Source: Chitinophagaceae bacterium
GTDB taxonomy: Bacteria > Bacteroidota > Bacteroidia > Chitinophagales > Chitinophagaceae
DNA length: 19,366 nt
Reading direction: 5' to 3'
Assembly (NCBI GenBank): GCA_008080615.1
Contig: VIKJ01000097.1
Location: 1-19,366 of the forward strand
The translations under genes and the position numbers were made by a program. This document shows, piece after piece, positions 1 to 7,888 of the stretch. Numbering within the stretch: the stretch's first letter is position 1; every line of letters starts with the position of its first letter. A model generated the notes under the pieces. It had not been told where the DNA came from. It saw only the letters and a list, made by a program, of their open reading frames with translations, and did no database searches.

Positions 1-623
1 ATATTCAATTTATGGGCTTCATGCATTACAGCAAGCCATTCGTCTGCCCCACATTTACCTTTTGAAATTAAGCGGCGAACCCTATCTACTAATATCTCTG
101 CACCCGCGCCAGGCAAGGAATCTAGCCCACTTTCCTGTAAGGCTTTGAGTACATCATGATGACTCATTTTTTCTAGCTTGGCAATATGCGCTACTTCTGG
201 CGGCCCAAGAGCATGCAATTTCAAGGCAGGATATTCTTGCTTTATTTGGCGAAAAGTATTGGTATAAAAATCAAGCCCTAATTCTGGATGATGACCACCT
301 TGTAGCAACAATTGATCACCACCATACTTAAGAGTTTCTTCAATTTTTTTTCTGTAAGCTGGCATTTCGGTGATATATGCCTCAGCATGCCCTGGGATTC
401 TGTAAAAATTACAAAACTTACAATTAGCGATACACACGTTAGTGGTATTTACATTGCGATCTATTTGCCAAGAAACCTTGCCATGAGGAACTTGAATTTT
501 TCTTAGCTCATCGGCAATATGCATCAAATCGGCTAATGGAGCTTGTTCAAATAAAAACATGCCCTCTTCCTTGGTAAGAAATTCAAAGGCAAGGGCTTTT
601 TGGTATAAATCGGCTAACTGCAT
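1..623 (-). CDS. mqnC: Cyclic dehypoxanthinyl futalosine synthase MqnC (5' part, runs off the window)
   Basis: Reading the minus strand from the ATG at 623 gives 207 uninterrupted codons to the window edge, so the C-terminal part is missing (family members are about 370 residues, from memory). It is a radical SAM enzyme: the cluster motif CxxxCxxC is seen as C64, C68 and C71 (CIANCKFC), followed by a GGDQLLLQGGHHP segment and a GAGAEIL segment that are characteristic of MqnC and its relatives. MqnC cyclises dehypoxanthine futalosine in the futalosine route to menaquinone, the respiratory quinone of Bacteroidota, in the cytosol. It diverges from the protease gene at 720, with a promoter-like pair of boxes at 646-678. 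MqnE is a related alternative but its N-terminus differs; I favour MqnC. Confidence 0.9.
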   Translation of the reverse strand, partial: MQLADLYQKALAFEFLTKEEGMFLFEQAPLADLMHIADELRKIQVPHGKVSWQIDRNVNTTNVCIANCKFCNFYRIPGHAEAYITEMPAYRKKIEETLKYGGDQLLLQGGHHPELGLDFYTNTFRQIKQEYPALKLHALGPPEVAHIAKLEKMSHHDVLKALQESGLDSLPGAGAEILVDRVRRLISKGKCGADEWLAVMHEAHKLN

Positions 624-645
624 AATTATAGTTGAACTTAAATAA

Positions 646-678
646 CAAAGGTAATGTTGTTATTGTTGAATGGTGCAA
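646..678 (-). promoter_or_regulatory. Probable mqnC promoter (Bacteroidota -33/-7 type)
   Basis: On the minus strand TACCTTTG (653-646) matches the Bacteroidota -7 consensus TAnnTTTG exactly. A TTG (678-676) lies 22 nt upstream, close to the usual 19-21 nt spacing. Transcription would start near 640, giving a leader of about 17 nt before the mqnC ATG. Confidence 0.45.
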
Positions 679-693
679 CCTTATTCTAATTTG
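666..693 (+). promoter_or_regulatory. Weak promoter candidate for the aspartic protease gene
   Basis: TTG (666-668) and TAATTTG (687-693), 18 nt apart, resemble the Bacteroidota promoter with a one-base-short -7 box. If it is used, transcription starts around 700, after the ATG at 696, which favours the ATG at 720 as the true start. Confidence 0.25.
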
Positions 694-719
694 ATATGTC
701 TATATTTATATTTTTTAAT

Positions 720-1910
720 ATGACGAAAAAATGCTTGCTTGGCCTGGCCTTATTGATTTGTTTTACCAGCTATTCGCAGGAAGAATTTGTAGCACCCGAT
801 TGCATACTCATCACCAAAATTCCGTTTACTCAGCTTTCTGGCGGTATAATTATTGTTAGGGCAAAGCTTGATCAATATCCAGATTCACTCAATTTTGTAT
901 TTGATACTGGCAGTGGGGGAACTTCTCTAGATTCAGCAACAGCGGCCGATTTAAAACTGCCCTTGGTTAAGAGCGATAAAACCATCAGGGGAATTGCAGG
1001 GTTTAGAAAGGTAGAATTTGCTGAGAACCATCAACTAAATTTTAAAGACCTTACTGCAGATAGGTTAGATTTTCATATCAACGACTATGAATTACTTACC
1101 AGCGTATATGGGGTAAAAATTGATGGCATTATTGGGTATAGTTTTATTCGGAGATATGTAATCAAAATAGATTACGATGTAAACCAGTTAGAAATTTATT
1201 CGCCAGGTAATTTTAGATACCCTAGGGGTGGGCAATTGCTCAGACCCAGCTTTACTACCTTACCAAGACAAATAGCTCAGATAGAAGATGGCAGACAAAT
1301 CTATAATCGTTATATTTTTGATACTGGTGCAGGATTGTGCTTTTTACTGTCTAGAGATTTTGTAGAAGACAGCAGTTTATTTAAACCCAATAGAAAATTT
1401 TATCCTACACAGGCCGAAGGTTTGGGAGGCAAAAAACAAATGGAGTTAACCGTAGTAAAATCTGTAAAAATTGGGGCTTTTAAATTTAGGAATGTACCTG
1501 TTCATGTTTTTGATGACACTTACAATGTTACATCATATCCTTTACTAGGCGGAATTTTAGGGAATGACTTACTAAGAAGATTCAATGTGATTTTAAATTA
1601 CCCACAACAAAGTATTCATATTAAACCCAATAGCCATTTCAACGAACAGTTCGATTATAGTTATACAGGATTAGGCATTTACTTAATTGATGGAGAAATA
1701 AGGGTGATTGATATAATAAAGGATTCTCCTGGAGATAAAGCAGGTTTTAAAACAGGGGATGTGATTTTTTCTGTAGAAAGTAACTACTCTAAAAATATAC
1801 AAACCTACAAAACCCTATTCCAGAATGCCATTGGAAAGATCAAGACCATCATTTTTAGAGATCAAACACCTATGGTACTTACCCTTGATGTAAAAGATAT
1901 TCGCAAATAA
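720..1910 (+). CDS. Exported retropepsin-like aspartic protease with C-terminal PDZ domain
   Basis: A 396-residue protein with a signal peptide ending in SYSQ near residue 20, a common cleavage context in Bacteroidota. Two aspartic-protease half-motifs are visible: FDTGSG around D62 and FDTGAG around D201. Each is followed by a hydrophobic Gly-rich strand (GIIGYSF near 136 and GGILGNDLL near 277). Residues about 310-395 form a PDZ-like domain (SPGDKAGFKTGDVIF). This suggests a bilobed pepsin-like active site on one chain, acting in the periplasm or at the envelope; the substrate is unknown. An in-frame ATG at 696 adds eight residues, but the 720 start gives a cleaner signal peptide. The gene stands alone between mqnC (divergent) and the M16 operon. 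Confidence 0.85.
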   Translation: MTKKCLLGLALLICFTSYSQEEFVAPDCILITKIPFTQLSGGIIIVRAKLDQYPDSLNFVFDTGSGGTSLDSATAADLKLPLVKSDKTIRGIAGFRKVEFAENHQLNFKDLTADRLDFHINDYELLTSVYGVKIDGIIGYSFIRRYVIKIDYDVNQLEIYSPGNFRYPRGGQLLRPSFTTLPRQIAQIEDGRQIYNRYIFDTGAGLCFLLSRDFVEDSSLFKPNRKFYPTQAEGLGGKKQMELTVVKSVKIGAFKFRNVPVHVFDDTYNVTSYPLLGGILGNDLLRRFNVILNYPQQSIHIKPNSHFNEQFDYSYTGLGIYLIDGEIRVIDIIKDSPGDKAGFKTGDVIFSVESNYSKNIQTYKTLFQNAIGKIKTIIFRDQTPMVLTLDVKDIRK

Positions 1911-1974
1911 GGATACCCATTCAATTACTATATATATACACAATAACCTATTTTGCAATACGATTAAGTGAGAT

Positions 1975-3213
1975 ATGATACAATACAACCGATTTGTACT
2001 AGATAATGGATTAACGGTGTTGGTTCATGAAGACCAAGCTACTCCAATGGCAGTAGTGAATGTTTTATATGATGTAGGCGCAAGAGACGAGCAGGCTAAT
2101 AAAACAGGATTTGCTCATTTATTTGAGCATTTAATGTTTGGAGGAAGTATACATATTCCCGATTATGACGAACCGCTGCAAAGAGCTGGTGGAGACAATA
2201 ATGCATATACTACACACGACCTTACCAATTACTATTGCCAGTTGCCTGCTCAAAATATTGAAACGGCATTTTGGTTAGAAAGTGATCGAATGTTGAGTTT
2301 GGGATTTAGTGAAAAGAGTTTGGCCGTGCAGCGAAAAGTGGTTTGTGAAGAGTTCAAAGAACACTATTTAAATAAACCATATGGAGATGTGTGGCATAAA
2401 ATGCGCGAACTAGCTTATGCTGTTCATCCTTATCGATGGATGACGATTGGTAAAGAATTAAGTCATGTAGAAAACGCACATATTGATGATGTAAAAGCAT
2501 TTTTCTTTAAACATTATCGCCCAGTAAATGCCATATTGGTAGTGGCAGGTAATGTAAAAACCGAGGCAGTAAAACAATTAGCACAAAAATGGTTTGGCCC
2601 TATTCCCATGGGTGAAAAATACATTCGTTGCCTACCCAAGGAACCTAAACAATTAGAAGCAAGAAAATTATCTGTTGAAGCTAACGTACCATTAGATGCA
2701 TTTGTAAAAACATGGCATATGGATGCCCGTTTAGAAAAAGGATACTATGCAGCCGATCTATTAACAGAGATTTTAGGTGGTGGTGGATCTTCCAGATTGT
2801 ATCAAGCAATTGTGAAAGAGAAAAAATTATTTTCCAATTTAGACTGCTATCATTTTGGATCGATGGATGCTGGATTAGTTACCATCGAAGGCAAATTGGT
2901 AAAAGGTGTTACGATGGAGCAGGCAGACAATGCCATTACCGAGGAACTGGAAAAAATTAAAGAAACAATTGTTGCAGAAAACGAATTGCAAAAAGTAGTC
3001 AATAAAACAGAAAGTGTAATTGCATTTGAAGATATGAGCGTTATGAGCAGAGCAAGTAGCTTAGCCATGTACGAATTATTGGGAGATGCAACATTAATGA
3101 ATACAGAGTTAAACAAGTATAGAGAAGTAACTCCATCCGATTTACACTTTTATGCAAATGAAATTTTTAGAGAAAGTAATAGCAATACTTTATACTATAA
3201 CGCCAAGCAATAG
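1975..3213 (+). CDS. M16 family zinc metallopeptidase, catalytic subunit
   Basis: A 412-residue M16 peptidase with the inverted zinc motif HxxEH at 48-52 (HLFEH). The third zinc ligand is expected among the glutamates of VCEEFKEH near 123-130. No signal peptide is visible, so a cytosolic enzyme is likely. The C-terminal half lacks the Arg-Tyr pair that M16 enzymes need for substrate carbonyl binding. That pair is present in the next gene, 15 nt downstream, so the two probably form an M16B heterodimer. It is the first gene of a three-gene run. Substrates of such heterodimers are peptides, but nothing here specifies which. Confidence 0.92.
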   Translation: MIQYNRFVLDNGLTVLVHEDQATPMAVVNVLYDVGARDEQANKTGFAHLFEHLMFGGSIHIPDYDEPLQRAGGDNNAYTTHDLTNYYCQLPAQNIETAFWLESDRMLSLGFSEKSLAVQRKVVCEEFKEHYLNKPYGDVWHKMRELAYAVHPYRWMTIGKELSHVENAHIDDVKAFFFKHYRPVNAILVVAGNVKTEAVKQLAQKWFGPIPMGEKYIRCLPKEPKQLEARKLSVEANVPLDAFVKTWHMDARLEKGYYAADLLTEILGGGGSSRLYQAIVKEKKLFSNLDCYHFGSMDAGLVTIEGKLVKGVTMEQADNAITEELEKIKETIVAENELQKVVNKTESVIAFEDMSVMSRASSLAMYELLGDATLMNTELNKYREVTPSDLHFYANEIFRESNSNTLYYNAKQ

Positions 3214-3228
3214 ATTAATTAGCAGATA

Positions 3229-4512
3229 ATGACTTTGAATAGAAAAATAACGCCTCCTATAACTGATGCAGTAAGTTTCGACTTGCAGTTGAAGAAATGC
3301 GACACTTATCATTTGGATAATGGCGTACCCGTTTATAGTATGAATGCAGGAGCGCAGGAGGTATTAATGATTGAGTGGGTATTTTATGCTGGCAACTGGT
3401 ACGAGCAAAAGAATATAGTAGCAGCAAGTACCAATTTCATGTTAAAAAATGGAACGCATCAAAAAAATGCTTTTGCCATTAATGAATATTTTGAATTTTA
3501 CGGAGCCTATTTAAACAGAAGCTGTTACAATGAAACGGCTACCATTACTTTACATTGCTTAAGTAAACATATTCATGAATTATTGCCTGTTGTGGCAGAA
3601 ATTATTACTGAAAGTATTTTTCCTGAAGAAGAATTAAATACCTACCGCAGAAATCAAAAGCAAAGACTAGAAGTAAACTTAAAGAAATGTGATTTTATTG
3701 CCAATAGATTAATTGATGAATATGTATATGGCATTCATCATCCTTATGGAAAATATACATCTACATTGGATTATGACCAACTGAATCAAGAAGAGTTGGT
3801 TGCCTTTTATGAGAAATTTTACAAAGAGGGAAACTGTACCATATTTACTGCCGGGCAAGTTCCTGCCGATTTACCGAATACATTGAATACCGTTTTTGGT
3901 GGGCTACCCTTACAAAAAAGACCCGTTCCAAATATCCAATACACATTGCGCCCAGCAACAGAAAAGAAATACAATATAATTAACGATGAAGCGGGTGTGC
4001 AAGGTGCAGTTAGATTGGCAAGGCCATTTCCCAATAGGCACCATCCAGATTTTCAGAAAGTACAAATATTGAACAATATTTTTGGTGGATTCTTTGGTTC
4101 TCGTTTAATGAGCAATATTAGAGAAGACAAAGGCTATACCTATGGCATTCATAGTTATATTCAAAATCATATTCATGATTCAGCATGGCTAATTAGTACC
4201 GAAGCAGGAAGAGCTGTTTGTGAACCAACTATTGAAGAAGTATATAAAGAAATGCATATACTTTGTAATGAACCAATAGAAGAAGATGAATTAAGTTTAG
4301 TGCGCAATTATATGATTGGCTCGGTATTAGGAGAATTAGACGGACCATTTCAGCTAATTTCTAGATGGAAAAACTATGTGTTGAATGGAATAGACGAAAC
4401 CTATTTTTATAAAAGCGTAGAGCTAATAAAATCAACCAGCGCGGAAGAATTACAAGATTTGGCAAAAAAATACCTGAATCCCGAATCTTTTTACGAACTT
4501 ATCGTAGTTTAA
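3229..4512 (+). CDS. M16 family peptidase-like protein, non-zinc partner subunit
   Basis: A 427-residue M16 fold protein in which the HxxEH motif is absent; the equivalent stretch reads TNFMLKNGT near 68-76. It retains the substrate-binding part near 288-310 (GFFGSRLMSNIREDKGYTYG), including R298 and Y303/Y305. This complements the preceding gene, which has the zinc motif but lacks this pair. Heterodimeric M16 peptidases built from such complementary subunits are established in bacteria. The 15-nt spacing to the upstream gene and 10-nt spacing to the downstream gene indicate co-transcription. It is unlikely to be catalytic by itself. Confidence 0.9.
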   Translation: MTLNRKITPPITDAVSFDLQLKKCDTYHLDNGVPVYSMNAGAQEVLMIEWVFYAGNWYEQKNIVAASTNFMLKNGTHQKNAFAINEYFEFYGAYLNRSCYNETATITLHCLSKHIHELLPVVAEIITESIFPEEELNTYRRNQKQRLEVNLKKCDFIANRLIDEYVYGIHHPYGKYTSTLDYDQLNQEELVAFYEKFYKEGNCTIFTAGQVPADLPNTLNTVFGGLPLQKRPVPNIQYTLRPATEKKYNIINDEAGVQGAVRLARPFPNRHHPDFQKVQILNNIFGGFFGSRLMSNIREDKGYTYGIHSYIQNHIHDSAWLISTEAGRAVCEPTIEEVYKEMHILCNEPIEEDELSLVRNYMIGSVLGELDGPFQLISRWKNYVLNGIDETYFYKSVELIKSTSAEELQDLAKKYLNPESFYELIVV

Positions 4513-4522
4513 ATGATATACT

Positions 4523-4891
4523 ATGGGCAGATTCTTTACTAAAACAATTGCTACAGCAGTTGCTGTATTAATTGCAGCTTACATACTTTCTGGAGTTGTA
4601 GTAAACGACACTTTAACTGCACTAATGGTTGCAGCAGTATTGGGCTTGTTAAATAATTTTATTAAACCTATATTAATTATACTCACCATACCCATTACTG
4701 TATTAACTCTGGGCATATTTTTATTGGTCATCAACGTATTCATAATACAGTTGGTAGATAAGATAGTACCCGGATTTACTGTAGATGGTTGGTTTACTGC
4801 CTTATTTTTTGGCTTCCTTGTATCACTGGTTACTTCCGTAATAGAATCAATCATTGGTTCACCAGAAAAATCAAAAAATAAAACGCAATAA
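4523..4891 (+). CDS. Small four-helix membrane protein, phage holin family (PF04020-like)
   Basis: A 122-residue, strongly hydrophobic protein with four predicted membrane helices (about 8-26, 31-51, 54-78, 88-110). The segment LNNFIKPILIILTIPITVLTLG is typical of the PF04020 family (YvlD-like, often named phage holin family IV). Despite the name there is no phage context: no endolysin or virion gene is nearby, and it follows the M16 pair by 10 nt. Its function is unknown. It ends four bases from the convergent arsC stop codon. Confidence 0.8.
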   Translation: MGRFFTKTIATAVAVLIAAYILSGVVVNDTLTALMVAAVLGLLNNFIKPILIILTIPITVLTLGIFLLVINVFIIQLVDKIVPGFTVDGWFTALFFGFLVSLVTSVIESIIGSPEKSKNKTQ

Positions 4892-4902
4892 TCAACTATT
4901 GC
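4885..4902. terminator. Weak hairpin between convergent genes
   Basis: GCAATA (4885-4890) and TATTGC (4897-4902) form a 6-bp stem across a 6-nt loop that covers both convergent stop codons. There is no strong T-tract, so this is only a possible shared transcription end. Confidence 0.25.
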
Positions 4903-5543
4903 TTAATGCTTGAAAATACATATAGCATTTCTGTAGCTATCTGTTGCGATCTTTCTTTATACACTGCTTCTTGCTGTGGAGTTCCATCCGAAATTTTGGG
5001 ATCCTCATACATTATTTTTAAGCGAGCTTCTGCACCAAAAACAATGGGGCAGGTTTCATCTGCATGAGAACAAGTAAGTACCGCAGCATAATCTTTATTG
5101 GGATTAGGTGCATCCGTATATTTTTTTGAGAACGCATCAATTGCAGCATGCTGGTTACTATATTGAACCTGATAATGCGGATTGCTACTATTGTCTGTTG
5201 TAGTAATTACAAAGCCGTTCAAACGTAAAGTATTTACTGAGCAGGTGATTGCTGAAACACCATAATATGCAGCAGCAGTTTGCGCCCATATTTGCCCAAA
5301 ATGACTTCTGCGAGAATTATGCGTACAAATAAAAGTGAGTTGCACCGGCTGTTTTTTTGTGAGTTTTTGCTGAATATAATTACTCAATTCATCTAAGGCA
5401 AGCTTACGACTTTGAGGAATCGTTTCAAACTTTGTAGCACATAACTTAAGATAAGCATCAATAGATGGAAAAATGTCTGCAGCATTAGTTGCCATAGAAA
5501 ATAAATTTAATAAGCTGATGATGAATATTTTTTTTAGTTGCAT
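4896..5543 (-). CDS. arsC: Low-molecular-weight phosphatase-type arsenate reductase ArsC, with apparent signal peptide
   Basis: A 215-residue protein with an LMW tyrosine-phosphatase P-loop, C73-THNSR-R79-S80 (CX5RS). Two further cysteines, C158 and C165, lie in CSHADETCP with the seven-residue spacing of the redox pair in thioredoxin-coupled ArsC. It should reduce arsenate to arsenite, which the neighbouring Acr3 exports. The start at 5543 directly follows the acr3 stop (TAA then ATG), suggesting translational coupling. Oddly, this start gives an N-terminus that looks like a signal peptide (MQLKKIFIISLLNLFSMATNA), which would place a cytosolic enzyme outside. An internal ATG at 5495 (residue 17) would give a cytosolic form. 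A tyrosine phosphatase role is possible, but the three cysteines and the operon favour arsenate reduction. Confidence 0.85.
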   Translation of the reverse strand: MQLKKIFIISLLNLFSMATNAADIFPSIDAYLKLCATKFETIPQSRKLALDELSNYIQQKLTKKQPVQLTFICTHNSRRSHFGQIWAQTAAAYYGVSAITCSVNTLRLNGFVITTTDNSSNPHYQVQYSNQHAAIDAFSKKYTDAPNPNKDYAAVLTCSHADETCPIVFGAEARLKIMYEDPKISDGTPQQEAVYKERSQQIATEMLYVFSSIKQ

Positions 5544-6608
5544 TTATTGAATATGTGTAGTGTAATATTTTTTCTTAAACCAAAAAGCCAAATTTACCAA
5601 TGCTATAAGGGCTGGCACTTCTACGAGAGGGCCAATTACCCCTACAAATGCTTGGCCGCTATTCATTCCAAAAACACCAATAGCTACAGCAATAGCCAAC
5701 TCAAAATTGTTACCAGTTGCTGTAAATGCTATACTGGTATTTCTTGCATAGTCGGCGCCCATCCATTTTCCTACAAAAAAGCTCATCACAAACATTACAG
5801 AGAAATAAATGATTAAGGGAACAGCAATACGTAGTACATCAAGTGGAATTTGAATAATCAAATTTCCCTTTAGGCTAAACATGAGTATGATGGTGAATAA
5901 AAGCGCAATGAGGGTAATGGGAGAAATAAACGGAATGTATTTCTTATTGAACCATTCTTCACCCTTCCAATAGATTAAAGTATATCTGCTTATTAATCCA
6001 GCAGCAAAAGGAATACCTAAATAAATGCCCACCGATTTAGCAATTTCTGCAATGGTAATATTTACAGCTAGTCCTTTAATGCCAAATAAAGGAGGTAGTA
6101 CGGTAATAAATAGATACGCATAAAAACTATAAAAGAATACTTGAAAAATACTGTTGAGCGCTACTAGGCCTGCAGCATATTCCCTACTACCCTCTGCCAA
6201 TTCATTCCAAACAATTACCATGGCAATGCACCGGGCTAAGCCAATTAAAATAAGCCCTATCATGTACTCGGGATAATCACGTAAGAATACGATTGATAAT
6301 ACAAACATAAGTATCGGACCAATAACCCAATTAAGCAGCAATGAAGCACCTAAAACTTTGGTATCACTAAAAACCGCTTTCATTTTTGAATAATCTACCT
6401 TGGCCAATGGAGGATACATCATGAGTATTAACCCAATGGCCAATGGAATATTGGTGGTGCCACTAGACACCATTTGCATTGAATTAGCTACACCAGGATT
6501 AAAATATCCTATAGCAATGCCTATTATCATTGCAGCAAAAATCCAAAGGGTAAGATACTGGTCTAAAAAAGATAATTTTTTTCGAACAAGTGGTTGGCAA
6601 TTTTCCAT
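5544..6608 (-). CDS. acr3: ACR3-family arsenite efflux permease
   Basis: A 354-residue polytopic inner-membrane protein with about ten helices. Family signatures include GLARCIAMVIVWN with the conserved cysteine C127, needed in characterised Acr3 proteins, and the TATGNNFELAIA segment with E305. It exports arsenite using the proton motive force. It lies 18 nt after arsM and directly abuts arsC, inside the ars operon. Length is typical for the family. It belongs to the bile/arsenite permease superfamily and not to the ArsB ion-transporter family, so the arsB symbol is better avoided. Confidence 0.93.
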   Translation of the reverse strand: MENCQPLVRKKLSFLDQYLTLWIFAAMIIGIAIGYFNPGVANSMQMVSSGTTNIPLAIGLILMMYPPLAKVDYSKMKAVFSDTKVLGASLLLNWVIGPILMFVLSIVFLRDYPEYMIGLILIGLARCIAMVIVWNELAEGSREYAAGLVALNSIFQVFFYSFYAYLFITVLPPLFGIKGLAVNITIAEIAKSVGIYLGIPFAAGLISRYTLIYWKGEEWFNKKYIPFISPITLIALLFTIILMFSLKGNLIIQIPLDVLRIAVPLIIYFSVMFVMSFFVGKWMGADYARNTSIAFTATGNNFELAIAVAIGVFGMNSGQAFVGVIGPLVEVPALIALVNLAFWFKKKYYTTHIQ

Positions 6609-6626
6609 ATCGATTCTTTTCCTTAA

Positions 6627-7472
6627 TTAACAACAGCCCGATCCTGGTGTACAGCAAGCAGCTTTGATGGGCTTTTCTGCATACACGGTAACACTAAAAA
6701 TACCAGTGTCTCCATTTTTAAAATCGGCTAATTCTTTTTCATTTAAATAATTTACCAAAATATCGTCGGGTATAATAATAGCTTTTTCTTTTTGCAAAAC
6801 AATATTGGTAAAGCCATTGGCATGAATCAATTCCATATATACTTCTTTTTGAATGGCCCCAGCTACACAGCCTGCATACATTTCTGCATCCTTACGCAAT
6901 GCTTCTGGTAATTGACCAACCAATACCACATCGGAAATACTAAAATGTCCTCCTTGTTTTAGCACACGAAATATTTCTTTGAATACGCCATCTTTATTAG
7001 GCACCAAATTCAACACACAATTGCTTACTACTACATCTGCTATATCAGATGCCAAGGGCATATCTTCTATATCACCTTCTCTAAATTGTACATTATCAAA
7101 TTGTAGTTTGGCAGCATTGGCTTTTGCCTTTGCAATCATTGCAGGAGTAAAATCAATACCAATTATTTTTCCTGTTTCACCCGCTTCAGCTCTTGCAACA
7201 AAACAATCGTTGCCAGCACCACTGCCTAAATCTACTACAGTATCTCCTTTCTTAATTTTAGCAAATTGTGTAGGCAAGCCACAACCTAAACCCAAGTCGG
7301 CATCTGCATTATATCCTTCCATCTTGGTATAATCATCGCTCATAATATTGTACACTTCTGTACTGCATCCACCAGCACCACAACAAGAGGATAAATTTTG
7401 CTCAATGCTTTGATCTGCAATAGCAGCATATTTTTCTTTTACTAATTCTTTTAAAGCTTGTTCGTTTTTCAT
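6627..7472 (-). CDS. arsM: Arsenite S-adenosylmethionine methyltransferase ArsM
   Basis: A 281-residue class I methyltransferase. The SAM motif DLGSGAGND is at 81-89, and arsenite-binding-type cysteines are at C64 (GLGCG) and C202 (AGCVAGA). Extra cysteines lie at 30-36 (CCGAGGC) and at the C-terminus (CC at 273-274 and 280-281). It methylates trivalent arsenic in the cytosol. I start it at the ATG at 7472, 17 nt after the arsR stop. A longer frame beginning with TTG at 7496 overlaps arsR and adds a non-conserved Asn/Lys-rich stretch. The third conserved cysteine of well-studied ArsM proteins is not at its usual place; the terminal cysteines may take its role. Confidence 0.93.
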   Translation of the reverse strand: MKNEQALKELVKEKYAAIADQSIEQNLSSCCGAGGCSTEVYNIMSDDYTKMEGYNADADLGLGCGLPTQFAKIKKGDTVVDLGSGAGNDCFVARAEAGETGKIIGIDFTPAMIAKAKANAAKLQFDNVQFREGDIEDMPLASDIADVVVSNCVLNLVPNKDGVFKEIFRVLKQGGHFSISDVVLVGQLPEALRKDAEMYAGCVAGAIQKEVYMELIHANGFTNIVLQKEKAIIIPDDILVNYLNEKELADFKNGDTGIFSVTVYAEKPIKAACCTPGSGCC

Positions 7473-7489
7473 GATTTTATTTTTATTAT

Positions 7490-7825
7490 TTAACAACAGG
7501 AATTGGCCTGCTGATCTTTTAGCTTATTAAATAAATGATTGAATGATTGATTAAATTTTTCGAATGCTTTCCAATTAATGCAATAACAACTTCTTGGGCC
7601 TTCTACTGTGCCTTTAATTAATCCGGCATCTTTTAATTCTTTTAAGTGTTGAGAAACTGTAGACTGTGCCAGCGGAAGTACTTCTACAATTTCACCACAT
7701 ACACATTCATTTTTTTGTGCCAATACTTTTAAGATAGCAATACGTGCAGGATGGGATAATGATTTTGCAAATACAGCCAACTCTTGTTCGGCTTTTATAA
7801 ACTCTGCTAATTTTGGGCTAGCCAT
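7490..7825 (-). CDS. arsR: ArsR-family metalloregulatory repressor
   Basis: A 111-residue winged-helix repressor. The metal-sensing motif ECVCGE is at 40-45, directly before the recognition region (LAQSTVSQHLKELKDAGLI, about 52-70). Further cysteines lie at 80, 82, 110 and 111. Arsenite or antimonite binding should release it from DNA. It is the first gene of the operon and is presumably autoregulated: one dyad operator lies 4 bp upstream of its ATG and a second 43 bp further, on either side of a -7 box. The downstream arsM, acr3 and arsC follow with gaps of 17, 18 and 0 nt. Confidence 0.94.
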   Translation of the reverse strand: MASPKLAEFIKAEQELAVFAKSLSHPARIAILKVLAQKNECVCGEIVEVLPLAQSTVSQHLKELKDAGLIKGTVEGPRSCYCINWKAFEKFNQSFNHLFNKLKDQQANSCC

Positions 7826-7829
7826 ATTA

Positions 7830-7845
7830 ATCGTTTTTGTACGAT
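7830..7845. promoter_or_regulatory. ArsR operator 1 (proximal)
   Basis: Perfect dyad ATCGT-TTTTGT-ACGAT, 4 bp upstream of the arsR ATG and just downstream of the -7 box, where the transcript would start. It shares the ATCGT-N6-xCGAT pattern with 7873-7888. Assignment to ArsR is inferred from position and pairing. Confidence 0.6.
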
Positions 7846-7848
7846 AAG

Positions 7849-7856
7849 CAAAGCTA
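7849..7856 (-). promoter_or_regulatory. -7 box of the ars operon promoter
   Basis: On the minus strand TAGCTTTG matches the Bacteroidota -7 consensus TAnnTTTG exactly. The -33 region, 19-21 nt upstream, falls inside operator 2 and has no clear TTG, as may happen at a regulated promoter. Confidence 0.55.
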
Positions 7857-7872
7857 AGTAGAAAAATGATTC

Positions 7873-7888
7873 ATCGTATAAAACCGAT
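7873..7888. promoter_or_regulatory. ArsR operator 2 (distal)
   Basis: Dyad ATCGT-ATAAAA-CCGAT, one mismatch from a perfect palindrome, same 16-bp architecture as operator 1 and 43 bp from it (about four helical turns). It covers the expected -33 region of the ars promoter, so binding would block RNA polymerase. Confidence 0.55.

Noticed and set aside
312..506. Plus-strand open frame of 64 codons
   Set aside because: It lies wholly antisense to mqnC, whose minus-strand frame has clear radical SAM motifs.
4523..4891. Phage remnant suggested by the holin family name
   Set aside because: No other phage gene is present, and PF04020 proteins are widespread chromosomal membrane proteins.
7473..7496. 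Longer arsM start at TTG 7496
   Set aside because: It overlaps arsR and adds an Asn/Lys-rich stretch made of leader sequence; ATG 7472 matches the family start.
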